64,000 nt of DNA. Origin: Nonomuraea spiralis. GTDB taxonomy: Bacteria > Actinomycetota > Actinomycetes > Streptosporangiales > Streptosporangiaceae. A program made the position numbers and the translations under genes. The stretch lies in contig NZ_BMRC01000001.1 in assembly GCF_014648435.1 (NCBI RefSeq), positions 258,481 to 322,480 on the forward strand, given 5' to 3'. Positions 46,986 through 55,623 of this stretch are shown piece after piece. The notes below the pieces were generated by a model. The model worked only from the letters and a program-made list of their open reading frames with translations. It had not been told where the DNA came from and did no database searches. The stretch's first letter is position 1. Every line of letters begins with the position of its first letter.

Positions 46986-48386
46986 TCAGCGGGTGGGAAG
47001 CGCGTACGGGGTGAGGTCGAAGGGCGGCCGTTCGCCGAGGGCCAGGATGGCGGCGATCTCGCCGGTGAGCGGGCCCGCCGTGAGGCCGTACGCGCTGAGC
47101 CCGGTCGCCACGATCACCCGGGGCGTGAGCGGGCCGATGAGCGCGGGACCGGGGGCGTTCACCGGGCGCAGGCCGACCCTGGTCTCCGACACCGTCGCCC
47201 CGAACAGGCCGGGCGCCACCCGCAGCCCCGCCTCGATCACCTCTTCGAGCCCGCCCATCGTGACCCGCGGCGCGAACCCGACGTCCTCCACGGTCGCGCC
47301 GATCACGATCCGCGAGTCGGGGAAGCCGAGCAGGTACGGCCCGCTCCTGGGCAGCACCATGGGCCAGAACGCGGTGTCCACGCCGTCGAGGGTGGCGTGC
47401 AGGATCTGCCCGCGCCGGGGGAACACCGGCAACTCCACCCCGAGCGGACGGCACACCTCGCCCGTCCACGCCCCGGCCGCCACGATCACGACGTCGGCCT
47501 CCAGCGGGACGCCCTCCTCGGCCTGCATGCCGCTCGCGGGCGGCGTGCCGGTGGCCGGGCGGGGAGCGCGGGCGGCCGGGCCCCGCGACGGGGGCTCTTC
47601 CTCGGCGGGTTCTTCGGCGGGTTCCGCGGAGGGCAGGCCGGGGCCCTCCGGGGAGCCGTCGGGCGGGCCGCCGAAGGGCGCTCCGGCCACCGGTTCGATG
47701 GCCTCCTCCACGGGCGTTCCGGCGAGGGGCGAGGTGAGAGGGGCGGCCTGGCGCCAGGAGGTGGTTCCGCCGCCCGTCGCGCCCGCCGCCGGGCCCGGAG
47801 GGCTCCACTGTCGCCCGGTTCCCGCTGGCGTGTCCTCGTCCGCGGGGTGGACGTAGACCTGGCCGTCGGGGGTGAGGACGGCCGTGCCCCTGCGTACCTC
47901 GGCGCCCTGGGCGACGGCGGCGCGCAGCAGCGCGTCACGTACGGAACACCCGTCCACCCGGGCGGCGCCGGGCACGAGGAGCGCGCTGAGCTCGTCGGAC
48001 AGCGGCGGGAACAGGTCCGACGGGGTCAGCACGTCGGTGACCTCGCCCATCTCGGGCGCGTCCGCGTGGCGGCGGCGCAGCAGGGCGCGCACCGGTTCGA
48101 GGTCGACCGGGTCCTCCGCGACCAGCAGGGCGCCGACCTTGGCGTACCCGAAGTCCTCGCCCAGGGCCTCGACCAGCCCCGGGTAGTGGCGGGCGCCCTC
48201 GCGGGTCAGGCGGTACCAGTCGTCGTCCTCCGGGTGGTCCACCCACGGGCACACGATGCCCGCGCCCGCCTGGGTCGCCTGACCCGGGCAGCCGCGGTCC
48301 ACCACGGTCACGTCCACGCCCCGGCCGCTCAGATGGTAGGCGGCGCCGGCTCCGACGATCCCGCTCCCGATCACCACAACACGCAT
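46986..48386 (-). CDS. FAD-dependent amino-acid oxidase (DAO family) with large low-complexity insertion
   Basis: A 466-residue flavoprotein with MRVVVIGSGIVGAGAAYHLS at the N-terminus (FAD site), GAGIVCPWVD, and a C-terminal RVGLRPVNAPGPALIG with YGLTAGPLTG as in glycine/D-amino-acid oxidases. Between residues about 183 and 292 (DNA about 47511-47840) a Pro/Gly/Glu/Ala-rich stretch of 110 residues is inserted at the hairpin before VPLEADVVIVAAGAW. Without it the length would be normal. ATG 48386 begins directly with the FAD motif. It oxidises a primary or secondary amine or amino acid to imino acid and H2O2. Confidence 0.85.
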   Translation of the reverse strand: MRVVVIGSGIVGAGAAYHLSGRGVDVTVVDRGCPGQATQAGAGIVCPWVDHPEDDDWYRLTREGARHYPGLVEALGEDFGYAKVGALLVAEDPVDLEPVRALLRRRHADAPEMGEVTDVLTPSDLFPPLSDELSALLVPGAARVDGCSVRDALLRAAVAQGAEVRRGTAVLTPDGQVYVHPADEDTPAGTGRQWSPPGPAAGATGGGTTSWRQAAPLTSPLAGTPVEEAIEPVAGAPFGGPPDGSPEGPGLPSAEPAEEPAEEEPPSRGPAARAPRPATGTPPASGMQAEEGVPLEADVVIVAAGAWTGEVCRPLGVELPVFPRRGQILHATLDGVDTAFWPMVLPRSGPYLLGFPDSRIVIGATVEDVGFAPRVTMGGLEEVIEAGLRVAPGLFGATVSETRVGLRPVNAPGPALIGPLTPRVIVATGLSAYGLTAGPLTGEIAAILALGERPPFDLTPYALPTR

Positions 48387-48520
48387 GCACCCATGATCGC
48401 AGGACGGGCTCATCCCGGGCGATGACCGGATCGTGCGCTTACCATCCGGATACTCCCTCGCGCCCATCCGTGGGGGCTACCGACCCGCCTCGCCGGTCGG
48501 GCGGCCCGACCCCGGCCGGG

Positions 48521-48949
48521 TCAGCCGGCGCCCCAGCCGTGCGTCCTCATGAGCGTGGCCGCCACCCGCGCGAACCGGTCGCCGTCGAGCACCGCGCCCT
48601 CCCGCCGGATGTCGTCCTCGTCCAGTACGAAGACCCGGTCGAGCCGCAGGTACGACACCCGCCCGTCGCGGCCCCACGCGCCGACCTCCAGCCAGTCGGG
48701 GCCGTCGTCGCCCTTGCTGGAGAGCATCATGCCGAGCAGCCTGCGCCCGGTACGGCCCACGATCAGTAGCGGCCGGTCCTTCCCCCGCGACGGATCCTCC
48801 TCGTACGGCACCCACGCCCACACGATCTCGCCCGGATCGGCCAGGCCGTCGAGGTCGGGGGAGTAGGCCAGAGTGACGGGCCCGCTGAGCGAGTGGACCT
48901 CGCGTACGACGCCCCGGTCGGGCCGGGGGTCCTCACCTAGATCACGCAT
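48521..48949 (-). CDS. PemK/MazF-like family protein without visible antitoxin
   Basis: A 142-residue protein with the MazF/PemK-like core GEIVWAWVPYEEDPSRGKDRPLLIVGR followed by LGMMLSSK. This is close to actinobacterial stand-alone members of the MazF fold, in which the first strand carries a charged pair and the Arg-Pro of GKDRPLLI. The protein is longer than canonical MazF (about 110) with an N-terminal tail and a helical C-terminal part (FARVAATLMRTHGW). No small antitoxin gene lies on either side, so a toxin-antitoxin role is doubtful. The ATG has a weak site. Confidence 0.7.
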   Translation of the reverse strand: MRDLGEDPRPDRGVVREVHSLSGPVTLAYSPDLDGLADPGEIVWAWVPYEEDPSRGKDRPLLIVGRTGRRLLGMMLSSKGDDGPDWLEVGAWGRDGRVSYLRLDRVFVLDEDDIRREGAVLDGDRFARVAATLMRTHGWGAG

Positions 48950-48992
48950 TGTGGGAGCTTAAGGCGGCAGGGCGCCCGAAATCCACCCGCCC

Positions 48993-50006
48993 TCACAGAA
49001 CGGGTGAGGCCAGCAGACGGCGCAGGGCCGTCGGGGTGTGGCCGAGATGGCGGCGGACCGTACGGGTCAGGTGGGCCTGGTCGGCGAACCCGAGATCGGC
49101 GGCCAGCGCGGCCAGGCTGGGCTCGCCGCTCTCCAGCCGGTCGAGCGCGCGGCTGACGCGTACGCGGTTGCGGTAGTGGGTCAGCGAGACGCCCAGCTCG
49201 CGGGTGAAGGCCCGGCTGAGCTGGTAGGGGGAGACGGACAGGAGCTCGGCGAGCGGCAACAGCCCGCCGGCCGCCGGATGATCGGCCGCGATCGCCTCGC
49301 GGGCGGCGTCTGCGACGGCCCGGGGCGAGCGGGCGGTGACCCGGCCCGGGTGGGGCGCCGCGGGGCGGGACCGCACGGCCGGGGCGTGGTGTCGAGGTAC
49401 GGCGCCGGGACGCGCGGCCGAGCCCGGAGGAGTGGAGGGGGCACTCTCGCCGCGGCCGGTGGCGGGGGAGGGGGCGTTCTCGGTGCGGTCAGTGGCGGGG
49501 GAGGGGACGCTCTCGGTGCGGCCGGTGGTGTGGGAGGGGGTGGCGGGGGGGGGGGTGAGTGCCAGTTGGTCGAGGGTGGTGGAGACCAGGGAGAGCAGGG
49601 ACTCGACCAGGGCGAAGTCGGGGTCGCCGGCGCGGGCCGAGGCGAGCAGGCTCCGGTGCGCCAGCTCCAGGCGGGCGTCGACGTAGACGGTCGAGCGGGC
49701 GAGCGGGGTGTCGTCGCCCGCCAAGCGGCGCCACAGGCCGGGGGACAGGGAGAGGGACGTGCACACGTCGCCGCCCGCCGGGTGGGCGAAGCGTTCCTCC
49801 TGGCCGGGTGTGCCCAGATAGGCCATCGTCGGATCGACGGCGGCGGGACGGCCGTCGGCCATGCGGCGGAACGCGCCGCGGTGCACCAGCACCATCCGGT
49901 GGTGCCGGCCGGCCTCCGCCGGTGACCAGCCGCGGTGGTCGTCCACGCAGGTCACCACGTCGAGGGAGAAGCCCTTTCCACGGGCCAGAGGCTTGGAGGA
50001 TCGCAC
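48993..50006 (-). CDS. AraC family transcriptional regulator with repetitive linker
   Basis: A 337-residue regulator. The N-terminal cupin-like domain (VLVHRGAFRRMADGRPAAVD, MAYLGTPGQEERFAHP) is joined to the C-terminal double helix-turn-helix (LAELLSVSPYQLSRAFTRELGVSLTHYRNRVRVSRALDRLESG region, LGFADQAHLTRTVRRHLGHTPTALRR) by a Pro/Thr/Ser linker of about 80 residues. The linker is encoded by a C11 tract and 33-bp tandem repeats (PSPAT units). GTG 50006 is chosen from the cupin start. It is divergent from a VOC gene with 115 bases between. Confidence 0.87.
   Translation of the reverse strand: MRSSKPLARGKGFSLDVVTCVDDHRGWSPAEAGRHHRMVLVHRGAFRRMADGRPAAVDPTMAYLGTPGQEERFAHPAGGDVCTSLSLSPGLWRRLAGDDTPLARSTVYVDARLELAHRSLLASARAGDPDFALVESLLSLVSTTLDQLALTPPPATPSHTTGRTESVPSPATDRTENAPSPATGRGESAPSTPPGSAARPGAVPRHHAPAVRSRPAAPHPGRVTARSPRAVADAAREAIAADHPAAGGLLPLAELLSVSPYQLSRAFTRELGVSLTHYRNRVRVSRALDRLESGEPSLAALAADLGFADQAHLTRTVRRHLGHTPTALRRLLASPVL
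49458..49555 (-). repeat. 33-bp coding repeats and a C11 tract in the AraC linker
   Basis: Two 33-base units (49458-49490, 49491-49523; 4 differences) and a partial third code for repeated DRTENAPSPAT-like units of 11 residues. At 49545-49555 follows a run of 11 G on the + strand, i.e. C11 in the gene (codons for Thr-Pro-Pro-Pro). Confidence 0.9.
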
Positions 50007-50121
50007 CCGCCGTACGTTACGCCGCCCCTCCGACAATCCCGCGACGGGCAGAGGAGGGAGCGCGGCGGTGGCGCAAGGATGTTCAAGACCGTGGTGGGGT
50101 GGCGTCGGCAGGCTGTGGGGC

Positions 50122-50478
50122 ATGACGACAACGATTTCCTCCATAGTCATCGACTGCGCCGACCCTGTCGCCCTGGCGGGCTTCTACGCCAAGGCCACCG
50201 GGTGGCAGGTCGCCGACGCAGACCCCGATTACGCCTCCGTCACCGGCGGTCCCGTGCAGCTCTCCTTCCAGCGGATCGAGGGTTACCAGGGGCCCGGCTG
50301 GCCGGACGGCGGCGCCAAGCACCTGCACCTCGACCTCACCGTCCCCGACGTCGAGGAGGCCAGGAAGGCGCTGGTGGCGCTGGGTGCCACCGTGCCCGAC
50401 CTGCAGCCGGGCGGCGACGAGTGGACGGTGGTGCTCGACCCCGAGGGCCACCCGTTCTGCGTGATGGCCGCCGGTTAG
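50122..50478 (+). CDS. VOC (glyoxalase-like) domain protein
   Basis: A 118-residue single VOC domain: ISSIVIDCADPVALAGFYAKATGW, HLHLDLTVPDVEEARKALVALGA, DPEGHPFCVM. His of LHLDL and the Glu of EGHPF are the usual metal-site positions. These proteins are dioxygenases, isomerases, or drug-binding proteins; no direct clue here. GTGGGG is the ribosome site. It is divergent from the AraC gene and may be its target. Confidence 0.85.
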   Translation: MTTTISSIVIDCADPVALAGFYAKATGWQVADADPDYASVTGGPVQLSFQRIEGYQGPGWPDGGAKHLHLDLTVPDVEEARKALVALGATVPDLQPGGDEWTVVLDPEGHPFCVMAAG

Positions 50479-50525
50479 AGATCCGGAAAGCCGGTCAGAG
50501 GGCCGGAAGCCGGTCAGAGGGCCGA
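50471..50525. repeat. Three 19-20-bp tandem units across two stop codons
   Basis: CCGGTTAGAGATCCGG (50471), CCGGTCAGAGGGCCGG (50491) and CCGGTCAGAGGGCCGA (50510) are repeats of about 19-20 bases. The first contains the TAG of the VOC gene on the + strand; the third contains the TCA that is the TGA of the epoxide hydrolase on the minus strand; the middle copy carries the same TCA. Confidence 0.88.
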
Positions 50526-51590
50526 GAAGAACGCCTTGACGTCGTCGGCCAGCAGGTCGGGGGCCTGAAGGGCGGCGTAGTGGCCGCCGCGCGGCGGTTC
50601 CGTCCAGCGCACCACGTTGTGGGTGCGTTCGGCGTAGCGCCGGACCGTGCTGTCGCCCGGGAAGACGGCCACGGCCGTGGGGGTCTTGCCCGGTTCGGCG
50701 GGCGGCGCCCAGTCGCCGCCGCTCTCGCGGTAGAGGCGCGCGGAGGAGCCGGCGGTGCCGGTCAGCCAGGTGATGGTGACGTTGGTCAGGATGTCGTCGG
50801 GGGCGACCCCGCCGACGTCCTGGCCCCAGCTCGCGAACGCGTCCAGGTGCCAGGCGAGCTGGCCCGCGGGCGAGTCGGCCAGGGCGTAGGCGAGGGTCTG
50901 CGGCCTGGTCCCCTGGATGGCGGCGTACCCGGAGAACTCGCGGTGCCAGCGTTCGATGCGCCGCGCCCGTTCGGTCTCTGCCTCGGTCAGGCCGGCCAGG
51001 TCGTCGGAGACGAACGCCGTGAGCGCGTTCAGGTGCACGCCCACCACCCGGTCGGGGACCGCGCGAGCCACGGCGGGCGAGACCAGGGAGCCGAAGTCGC
51101 CGCCTTGGAGGCCGTAGCGGGTGTAGCCGAGGCGGTCCATGAGCTCGATCCAGGCGGCGGCGACGCGGCGTACGCCCCAGCCGGTCCGCGTGGTGGGCCC
51201 GGAGAAGGCGAACCCGGGCACCGACGGGATGACCAGGTGGAAGTCGCGGACGAGCTGCCCGGCCACGCGGGAGAAGTCGGCGAACGTGCTCGGCCAGCCG
51301 TGCGTGAGCAGCAGCGGCAGCGCGTCGGGACGCGGCGAGCGTACGTGGGCGAAGTGCACCCGCTGGCCGTCGATCTCGGTCGTGTACTGCGGCAGCGTGT
51401 TGAGCCGCGCCTCGTGTGCCCGCCAGTCGTAGCCGTCCCGCCAGTACGCGGCCAGCTCCTGCACGGCCTGCGGCGGCACGCCGTACGACCAGCCGACCCC
51501 CTCCAGGGCGTCCGGCCGGCGTGTACGGTCCAGCCGCGTCCGCAGGTCGTCGATCGCGGACTGCGGAATGTCGATGACGAATCGGTTCAT
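50514..51590 (-). CDS. Epoxide hydrolase (EHN family)
   Basis: A 358-residue alpha/beta hydrolase with the N-terminal EHN cap (RTRRPDALEGVGWSYGVPPQAVQELAAYW region), HGWPS at 97-101 for the oxyanion, nucleophile Asp165 in QGGDFGSL and the late His in RGGHYAALQAP. It opens epoxides to diols. ATG 51590 starts MNRFVIDIPQSAIDDL as in homologues. Divergent from a WYL regulator across 42 bases, so that gene likely regulates it. Confidence 0.9.
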   Translation of the reverse strand: MNRFVIDIPQSAIDDLRTRLDRTRRPDALEGVGWSYGVPPQAVQELAAYWRDGYDWRAHEARLNTLPQYTTEIDGQRVHFAHVRSPRPDALPLLLTHGWPSTFADFSRVAGQLVRDFHLVIPSVPGFAFSGPTTRTGWGVRRVAAAWIELMDRLGYTRYGLQGGDFGSLVSPAVARAVPDRVVGVHLNALTAFVSDDLAGLTEAETERARRIERWHREFSGYAAIQGTRPQTLAYALADSPAGQLAWHLDAFASWGQDVGGVAPDDILTNVTITWLTGTAGSSARLYRESGGDWAPPAEPGKTPTAVAVFPGDSTVRRYAERTHNVVRWTEPPRGGHYAALQAPDLLADDVKAFFSAL

Positions 51591-51632
51591 GCCACCCACG
51601 CTAGGCAGCATTGCGGCCAGGTTCAGGCCACA

Positions 51633-52586
51633 ATGGTCACCGTGCTGGAAACCTCGGCGCGGTTGTTGCGCCTGCTCTCGCTCCTGCAGTCCCGGCGCGA
51701 ATGGCCGGGCGCCGAGTTGTCGGACCGGCTCGGCGTCGCCCCGCGCACGCTGCGCCGCGACGTCGACCGCCTGCGCGGCCTCGGCTACCCGGTGGGCTCC
51801 ACGCCGGGCGTGGCCGGCGGCTACCGGCTCGGTCCTGGCGCGGAGCTGCCGCCGCTGCTGCTCGACGACGAGGAGGCCGTGGCGGTCGCGGTCGGCCTGC
51901 GTACGGCCGCGGGCGGCACGGTGACCGGCATCGAGGAGACCTCGCTGCGTGCCCTGGCCAAGCTCGAACAGGTGCTGCCCGCCCACCTGCGCCGCCGCGT
52001 GAACGCCCTGCAGACCCACACCGTGCCCATCGTCCGGCAGGGCCCGACGGTCGATCCCGAGCTGCTCACCCGCGTCGCCGCCGCCTGCCGCGACCACGAG
52101 CAGCTCCGCTTCGACTACACCGACCACGAGGGCGCTTCCTCGTCGCGGAAGGCCGAGCCGCACAGCCTGGTCAGCAAGGGAAACCGCTGGTACCTGGTCG
52201 GCTGGGACGTCGACCGCCAGGACTGGCGCACGTACCGGGCCGACCGGATCGAGGTGCGCACGCCGAACGGCCCGCGCTTCGTCCCGCGCGAGCCGCCCGA
52301 GGCCGACGTGGCCGCCTGGGTGCAGCACCGGCTCGGCCACCAGATGTGGCCCGTCCAGGGCCGCTTCCTGATGCACGCGCCCGCCGAGCGGCTGGCCGGC
52401 CGGATCGGCGGCGAGATCGAGCCCGTGGACGAGACCACCTGCGTGCTCACCATGCGCGGCGACGACCTGCACCTGATGGCCGTGGTCGTGGCCTTCCTCG
52501 ACGTCGACTTCGAGGTGCTCGAACCGGCCGAGCTGAAGGACCGCCTGCGTGCCCTGGGACGGCGGCTGCTCTCCTCTAGAATATGA
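51633..52586 (+). CDS. WYL-domain helix-turn-helix regulator (YafY/DeoR-like)
   Basis: A 317-residue protein with an N-terminal winged helix (LSLLQSRREWPGAELSDRLGVAPRTLRRDVDRLRGLG) and a WYL domain (RKAEPHSLVSKGNRWYLVGWD, DWRTYRADRIEV). WYL domains bind nucleic acids or small ligands and control repair, phage defence or metabolic genes. Given the divergent epoxide hydrolase only 42 bases away, regulation of that gene is the simplest reading. ATG 51633. Confidence 0.92.
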   Translation: MVTVLETSARLLRLLSLLQSRREWPGAELSDRLGVAPRTLRRDVDRLRGLGYPVGSTPGVAGGYRLGPGAELPPLLLDDEEAVAVAVGLRTAAGGTVTGIEETSLRALAKLEQVLPAHLRRRVNALQTHTVPIVRQGPTVDPELLTRVAAACRDHEQLRFDYTDHEGASSSRKAEPHSLVSKGNRWYLVGWDVDRQDWRTYRADRIEVRTPNGPRFVPREPPEADVAAWVQHRLGHQMWPVQGRFLMHAPAERLAGRIGGEIEPVDETTCVLTMRGDDLHLMAVVVAFLDVDFEVLEPAELKDRLRALGRRLLSSRI

Positions 52587-52593
52587 TTCGGTG

Positions 52594-53367
52594 ATGGCGA
52601 CGACAGCGTTCTTCACGCGCAAGGAGGGCGAGTTCGTGCCCGCCCCGCACGCGCGCGGCCCCTGGTCCCCCGACATGCTCCACGGCCGCCTGCTCGGCGG
52701 CCTCGCCGCGAGCGCCCTTGAGGAGCGGTACGCCGAGCCCGGCCTGCACTTCGCCAGGATCACCGTCGACCTGTTCCGCAACAGCCCGATGGTGCCCGTC
52801 ACGGTGGAGACCACCCTGGTCAGGGACGGGCGGCGGATCCGGGTCGCCGACGCCGTGCTCTCCACCGGGCAGGGCGTGATCGGACGCGCCTCGGCCGTGC
52901 TGCTCCGGCAGGGCGAGCAGCCCGAGGGCAGCCTGCCGCACACGCCCGCCTGGGACGAGCCGCCGCCCGCCGGCGACCCGGCGGAGGGACGGGACTGGAA
53001 GCCGCCGTTCGACCTGTGGCGCCTGACCGAGTGGGGTCAGGGCGGGCGCGGCCGGGTGTGGCTGCGGGAGACGCACCCGCTGGTGGACGACGAGCCGCTG
53101 ACGCCGCTCACCCGCGCCGCCCTGGCCGCCGACTTCGCCAGCCCGCTCAGCAACATCGGCTCGGCGGGCGTCAGCTTCATCAACGCCGACTACACGCTGA
53201 CGCTCGCCCGGCTGCCCGAGGGCGACCTGCTCGGCGTCGAGGCCACCGGCCATCTCAGCGCCGGCGGCGTCGCGACCGGCCAGGTCACGCTGCACGACAC
53301 CGCCGGCCCGGTCGGGTTCTGCGTGGTCACGGCGGTCGCCAACCCGGTCGCCCTGACCTCCCGCTGA
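52594..53367 (+). CDS. Thioesterase-like (acyl-CoA hot-dog) family protein
   Basis: A 257-residue tandem hot-dog-fold protein: PHARGPWSPDMLHGRLLGGLAASALEER, ARITVDLFRNSPMVPVTVETTLVR, GVSFINADYTLTLARLPEGDLLGVEATGHLSAGG. This is the thioesterase-like superfamily seen in actinomycetes, expected to hydrolyse acyl-CoA or bind acyl groups. ATG 52594 is chosen; GTG 52591 and ATG 52549 are in frame but lack a better site. It is 7 bases from the WYL gene and on the same strand, so possibly co-transcribed. Confidence 0.82.
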   Translation: MATTAFFTRKEGEFVPAPHARGPWSPDMLHGRLLGGLAASALEERYAEPGLHFARITVDLFRNSPMVPVTVETTLVRDGRRIRVADAVLSTGQGVIGRASAVLLRQGEQPEGSLPHTPAWDEPPPAGDPAEGRDWKPPFDLWRLTEWGQGGRGRVWLRETHPLVDDEPLTPLTRAALAADFASPLSNIGSAGVSFINADYTLTLARLPEGDLLGVEATGHLSAGGVATGQVTLHDTAGPVGFCVVTAVANPVALTSR

Positions 53368-53416
53368 CCCGCGCGCGCCCCGATGCGCTCGCGGGCGCGC
53401 GGACGCGGTGGAAAAG

Positions 53417-54841
53417 TCAGGCGGGGCGCTCGGCGCGGTCGCCCGACCAGTCGGTGTGGAAGGCGCCCTCCCGGTCCACCCGGTGGTAGGTGTGCGCGCC
53501 GAAGTAGTCGCGCAGCCCCTGCACCAGCGCGGCCGGGAGCCGGTCGCGGCGCAGCCCGTCGTAGTAGGCGAGCGCGGAGGAGAATCCCGGCGTCGGCACG
53601 CCGATCCGCACCGCCGTGGTGACCACGCGCCGCCACGCCTCCTGCGCGGTGTTCAGCGCGGCGGCGAAGGCCGGGTCGGCCAGCAGTGTCGGCAGGTGCG
53701 GGTCGGCGTCGTACGCGGAGCGGATGCGGTCCAGGAACTTGGCCCTGATGATGCAGCCGCCGCGCCAGATGGTGGCCATGGCGCCCAGGTCGACGTCCCA
53801 GCCGTACTCCTTCGAAGCGGCGGCGATCTGGTCGAAGCCTTGGGCGTAGGCGACGATCTTGGAGGCGTACAGGGCCTGGCGTACGTCCTCGACCAGCTCG
53901 CGCTCGCCGACGCCGGACAGCTCCGGGCCCTCAAGCGAGGCGGCGGCGGCGCGCTGCTCGGGGTGGCCCGACAACGCGCGGGCGAAGACCGCCTCGGCGA
54001 TGCCGGTCACCGGCACGCCCAGGTCGAGCGCGCTCTGCACGGTCCAGCGGCCGGTGCCCTTCTGCTCGGCCTGGTCCACCACGATGTCCACGAACGGCTT
54101 GCCCGTGGCCGCGTCCACCTGCTCCAGCACCTCGGCGGTGATCTCGATCAGGTACGAGTCCAGCTCCCCGCGGTTCCACTCCCTGAACACCTCGGCCAGC
54201 TCGGCCGGCGTCGCGCCCAGGGCCTGGCGCAGCAGGTCGTAGGACTCGGCGATGAGCTGCATGTCCGAGTACTCGATGCCGTTGTGAACCATCTTCACGA
54301 AATGCCCGGCGCCGTCGGGGCCGACGTGCACCGCACACGGCACCCCGTCCACCTTGGCCGAGATGTCCTGGAGGATCGGGCCCAGCGCCTCCCACGACTC
54401 CGTCGAGCCGCCCGGCATGATGCTCGGCCCGAGCAGCGCGCCCTCCTCACCGCCGGAGATGCCGGTGCCCACGAAATGGATGCCCCGCTCGCGCAGCGCC
54501 GCCTCGCGCCGCCGGGTGTCCTGGAAGTGGGCGTTGCCGCCGTCGACGATCATGTCGCCCGGTTCCATCAGGTCGGCGAGCTGGTCGATCACCGCGTCGG
54601 TGCCGGGACCGGCCTTCACCATGATGATCGCCCGCCGCGGACGCTTCAACGAGGCCACGAACGCCGACAGCTCCTCGGCCGGCACGAACGTGCCCTCGCC
54701 GCCGAACTCCTTGATCAACTGCTGCGTCCGGGCCGTCGTGCGGTTGTGCACGGCGACCGCGTATCCATGTCTGGCCAGGTTCCTGGCCAGGTTGCGTCCC
54801 ATGGTCGCCAGGCCGGTGACGCCGATGTCTGCCAAATCCAT
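53417..54841 (-). CDS. gnd: 6-phosphogluconate dehydrogenase, decarboxylating
   Basis: A 474-residue dehydrogenase of the long (about 470) type. N-terminal GVTGLATMGRNLARNLA with HNRT after the second strand marks NADP specificity; IIMVKAGPGTDAVI, FVGTGISGGEEGALLGPSIMPGG and GHFVKMVHNGIEYSDMQLIAESYDLL are the substrate motifs. It oxidises 6-phosphogluconate to ribulose 5-phosphate with CO2 and NADPH, the pentose phosphate pathway. ATG 54841 with AGGAG 7 bases upstream. It lies 66 bases downstream of the HAD gene on the same strand and probably shares its transcript. Confidence 0.95.
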   Translation of the reverse strand: MDLADIGVTGLATMGRNLARNLARHGYAVAVHNRTTARTQQLIKEFGGEGTFVPAEELSAFVASLKRPRRAIIMVKAGPGTDAVIDQLADLMEPGDMIVDGGNAHFQDTRRREAALRERGIHFVGTGISGGEEGALLGPSIMPGGSTESWEALGPILQDISAKVDGVPCAVHVGPDGAGHFVKMVHNGIEYSDMQLIAESYDLLRQALGATPAELAEVFREWNRGELDSYLIEITAEVLEQVDAATGKPFVDIVVDQAEQKGTGRWTVQSALDLGVPVTGIAEAVFARALSGHPEQRAAAASLEGPELSGVGERELVEDVRQALYASKIVAYAQGFDQIAAASKEYGWDVDLGAMATIWRGGCIIRAKFLDRIRSAYDADPHLPTLLADPAFAAALNTAQEAWRRVVTTAVRIGVPTPGFSSALAYYDGLRRDRLPAALVQGLRDYFGAHTYHRVDREGAFHTDWSGDRAERPA

Positions 54842-54907
54842 CTCAATGCTCCTCTGCGGGGGATACGCACGATCAAGCTGGCAGGTTCGGCGGGATATTC
54901 CCGGCGC

Positions 54908-55609
54908 TCAGGAAGGCGAGCGCACGCCGAGCTCGTCCAGCCGGTCCAGCATGTCGGCCGGGTCGGCGTACACCCGGAACGCGCCGGCTCGTTCGAGCTC
55001 GTCCCTGCCGTATCCGCCGGACAGCAGCCCGATGCCGAGCGCGCCGGCCCGGCGGGCGGCGAGCAGGTCCCAGACGCTGTCGCCCACCACCATCGCATGC
55101 AGCGGGTCCACCTGGACGAGCGCCGCACCGGCCAGGAACAGATCCGGGTCGGGCTTGGCCCGCCGCACCAGGTCGCGGGTGACCATCGGGGTGTCCTCCG
55201 GCAGGCCGAGCATGCCGAGCGCGAGCCGGGCCGTACGGGCGTAGCCGCTGGTGGCGATGGCCCACGGCACGCCGCGCGCGCTCAGCTCGCCGAGCAGCTC
55301 GGCGGCCCCCGGCAGCGGCCGGACCGAGTCCACCTGCTGCTCGTACGCCTCGGCGTGGGTCACCTGCAACTCGTCGATCTGCTCCTGGGTCAGCTTCAGC
55401 CCGGTCTCGCGCAGCAGGGCGCTGACGAACAGGCCGCCGCTCATGCCGATGCGCCGGTGGATGCGCCACACCGACAGGTCGATCCCCATCCCGGACAGCG
55501 CCTGCCGCCACGCGATGACGTGCTGGTAGACGCTGTCGATCAGAGTGCCGTCCAGGTCGAACAGGAACGCGGGCGTGGGGGCCTGCGGGAAGTCGCTCAT
55601 GCGGTCCAT
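54908..55609 (-). CDS. HAD-superfamily phosphatase (beta-phosphoglucomutase-like)
   Basis: A 233-residue HAD hydrolase: motif I FLFDLDGTLIDS, motif II AIATSGYA, Lys in RRAKPDPD and motif IV VVGDSVWDL, with a four-helix cap after motif I. It removes phosphate from small metabolites or may act as a mutase. Position before 6-phosphogluconate dehydrogenase hints at sugar phosphates. Two starts are possible, ATG 55609 and ATG 55600; neither has a strong ribosome site. Divergent by 14 bases from the next gene. Confidence 0.88.
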   Translation of the reverse strand: MDRMSDFPQAPTPAFLFDLDGTLIDSVYQHVIAWRQALSGMGIDLSVWRIHRRIGMSGGLFVSALLRETGLKLTQEQIDELQVTHAEAYEQQVDSVRPLPGAAELLGELSARGVPWAIATSGYARTARLALGMLGLPEDTPMVTRDLVRRAKPDPDLFLAGAALVQVDPLHAMVVGDSVWDLLAARRAGALGIGLLSGGYGRDELERAGAFRVYADPADMLDRLDELGVRSPS

Positions 55610-55623
55610 GACACCATGGGGGT

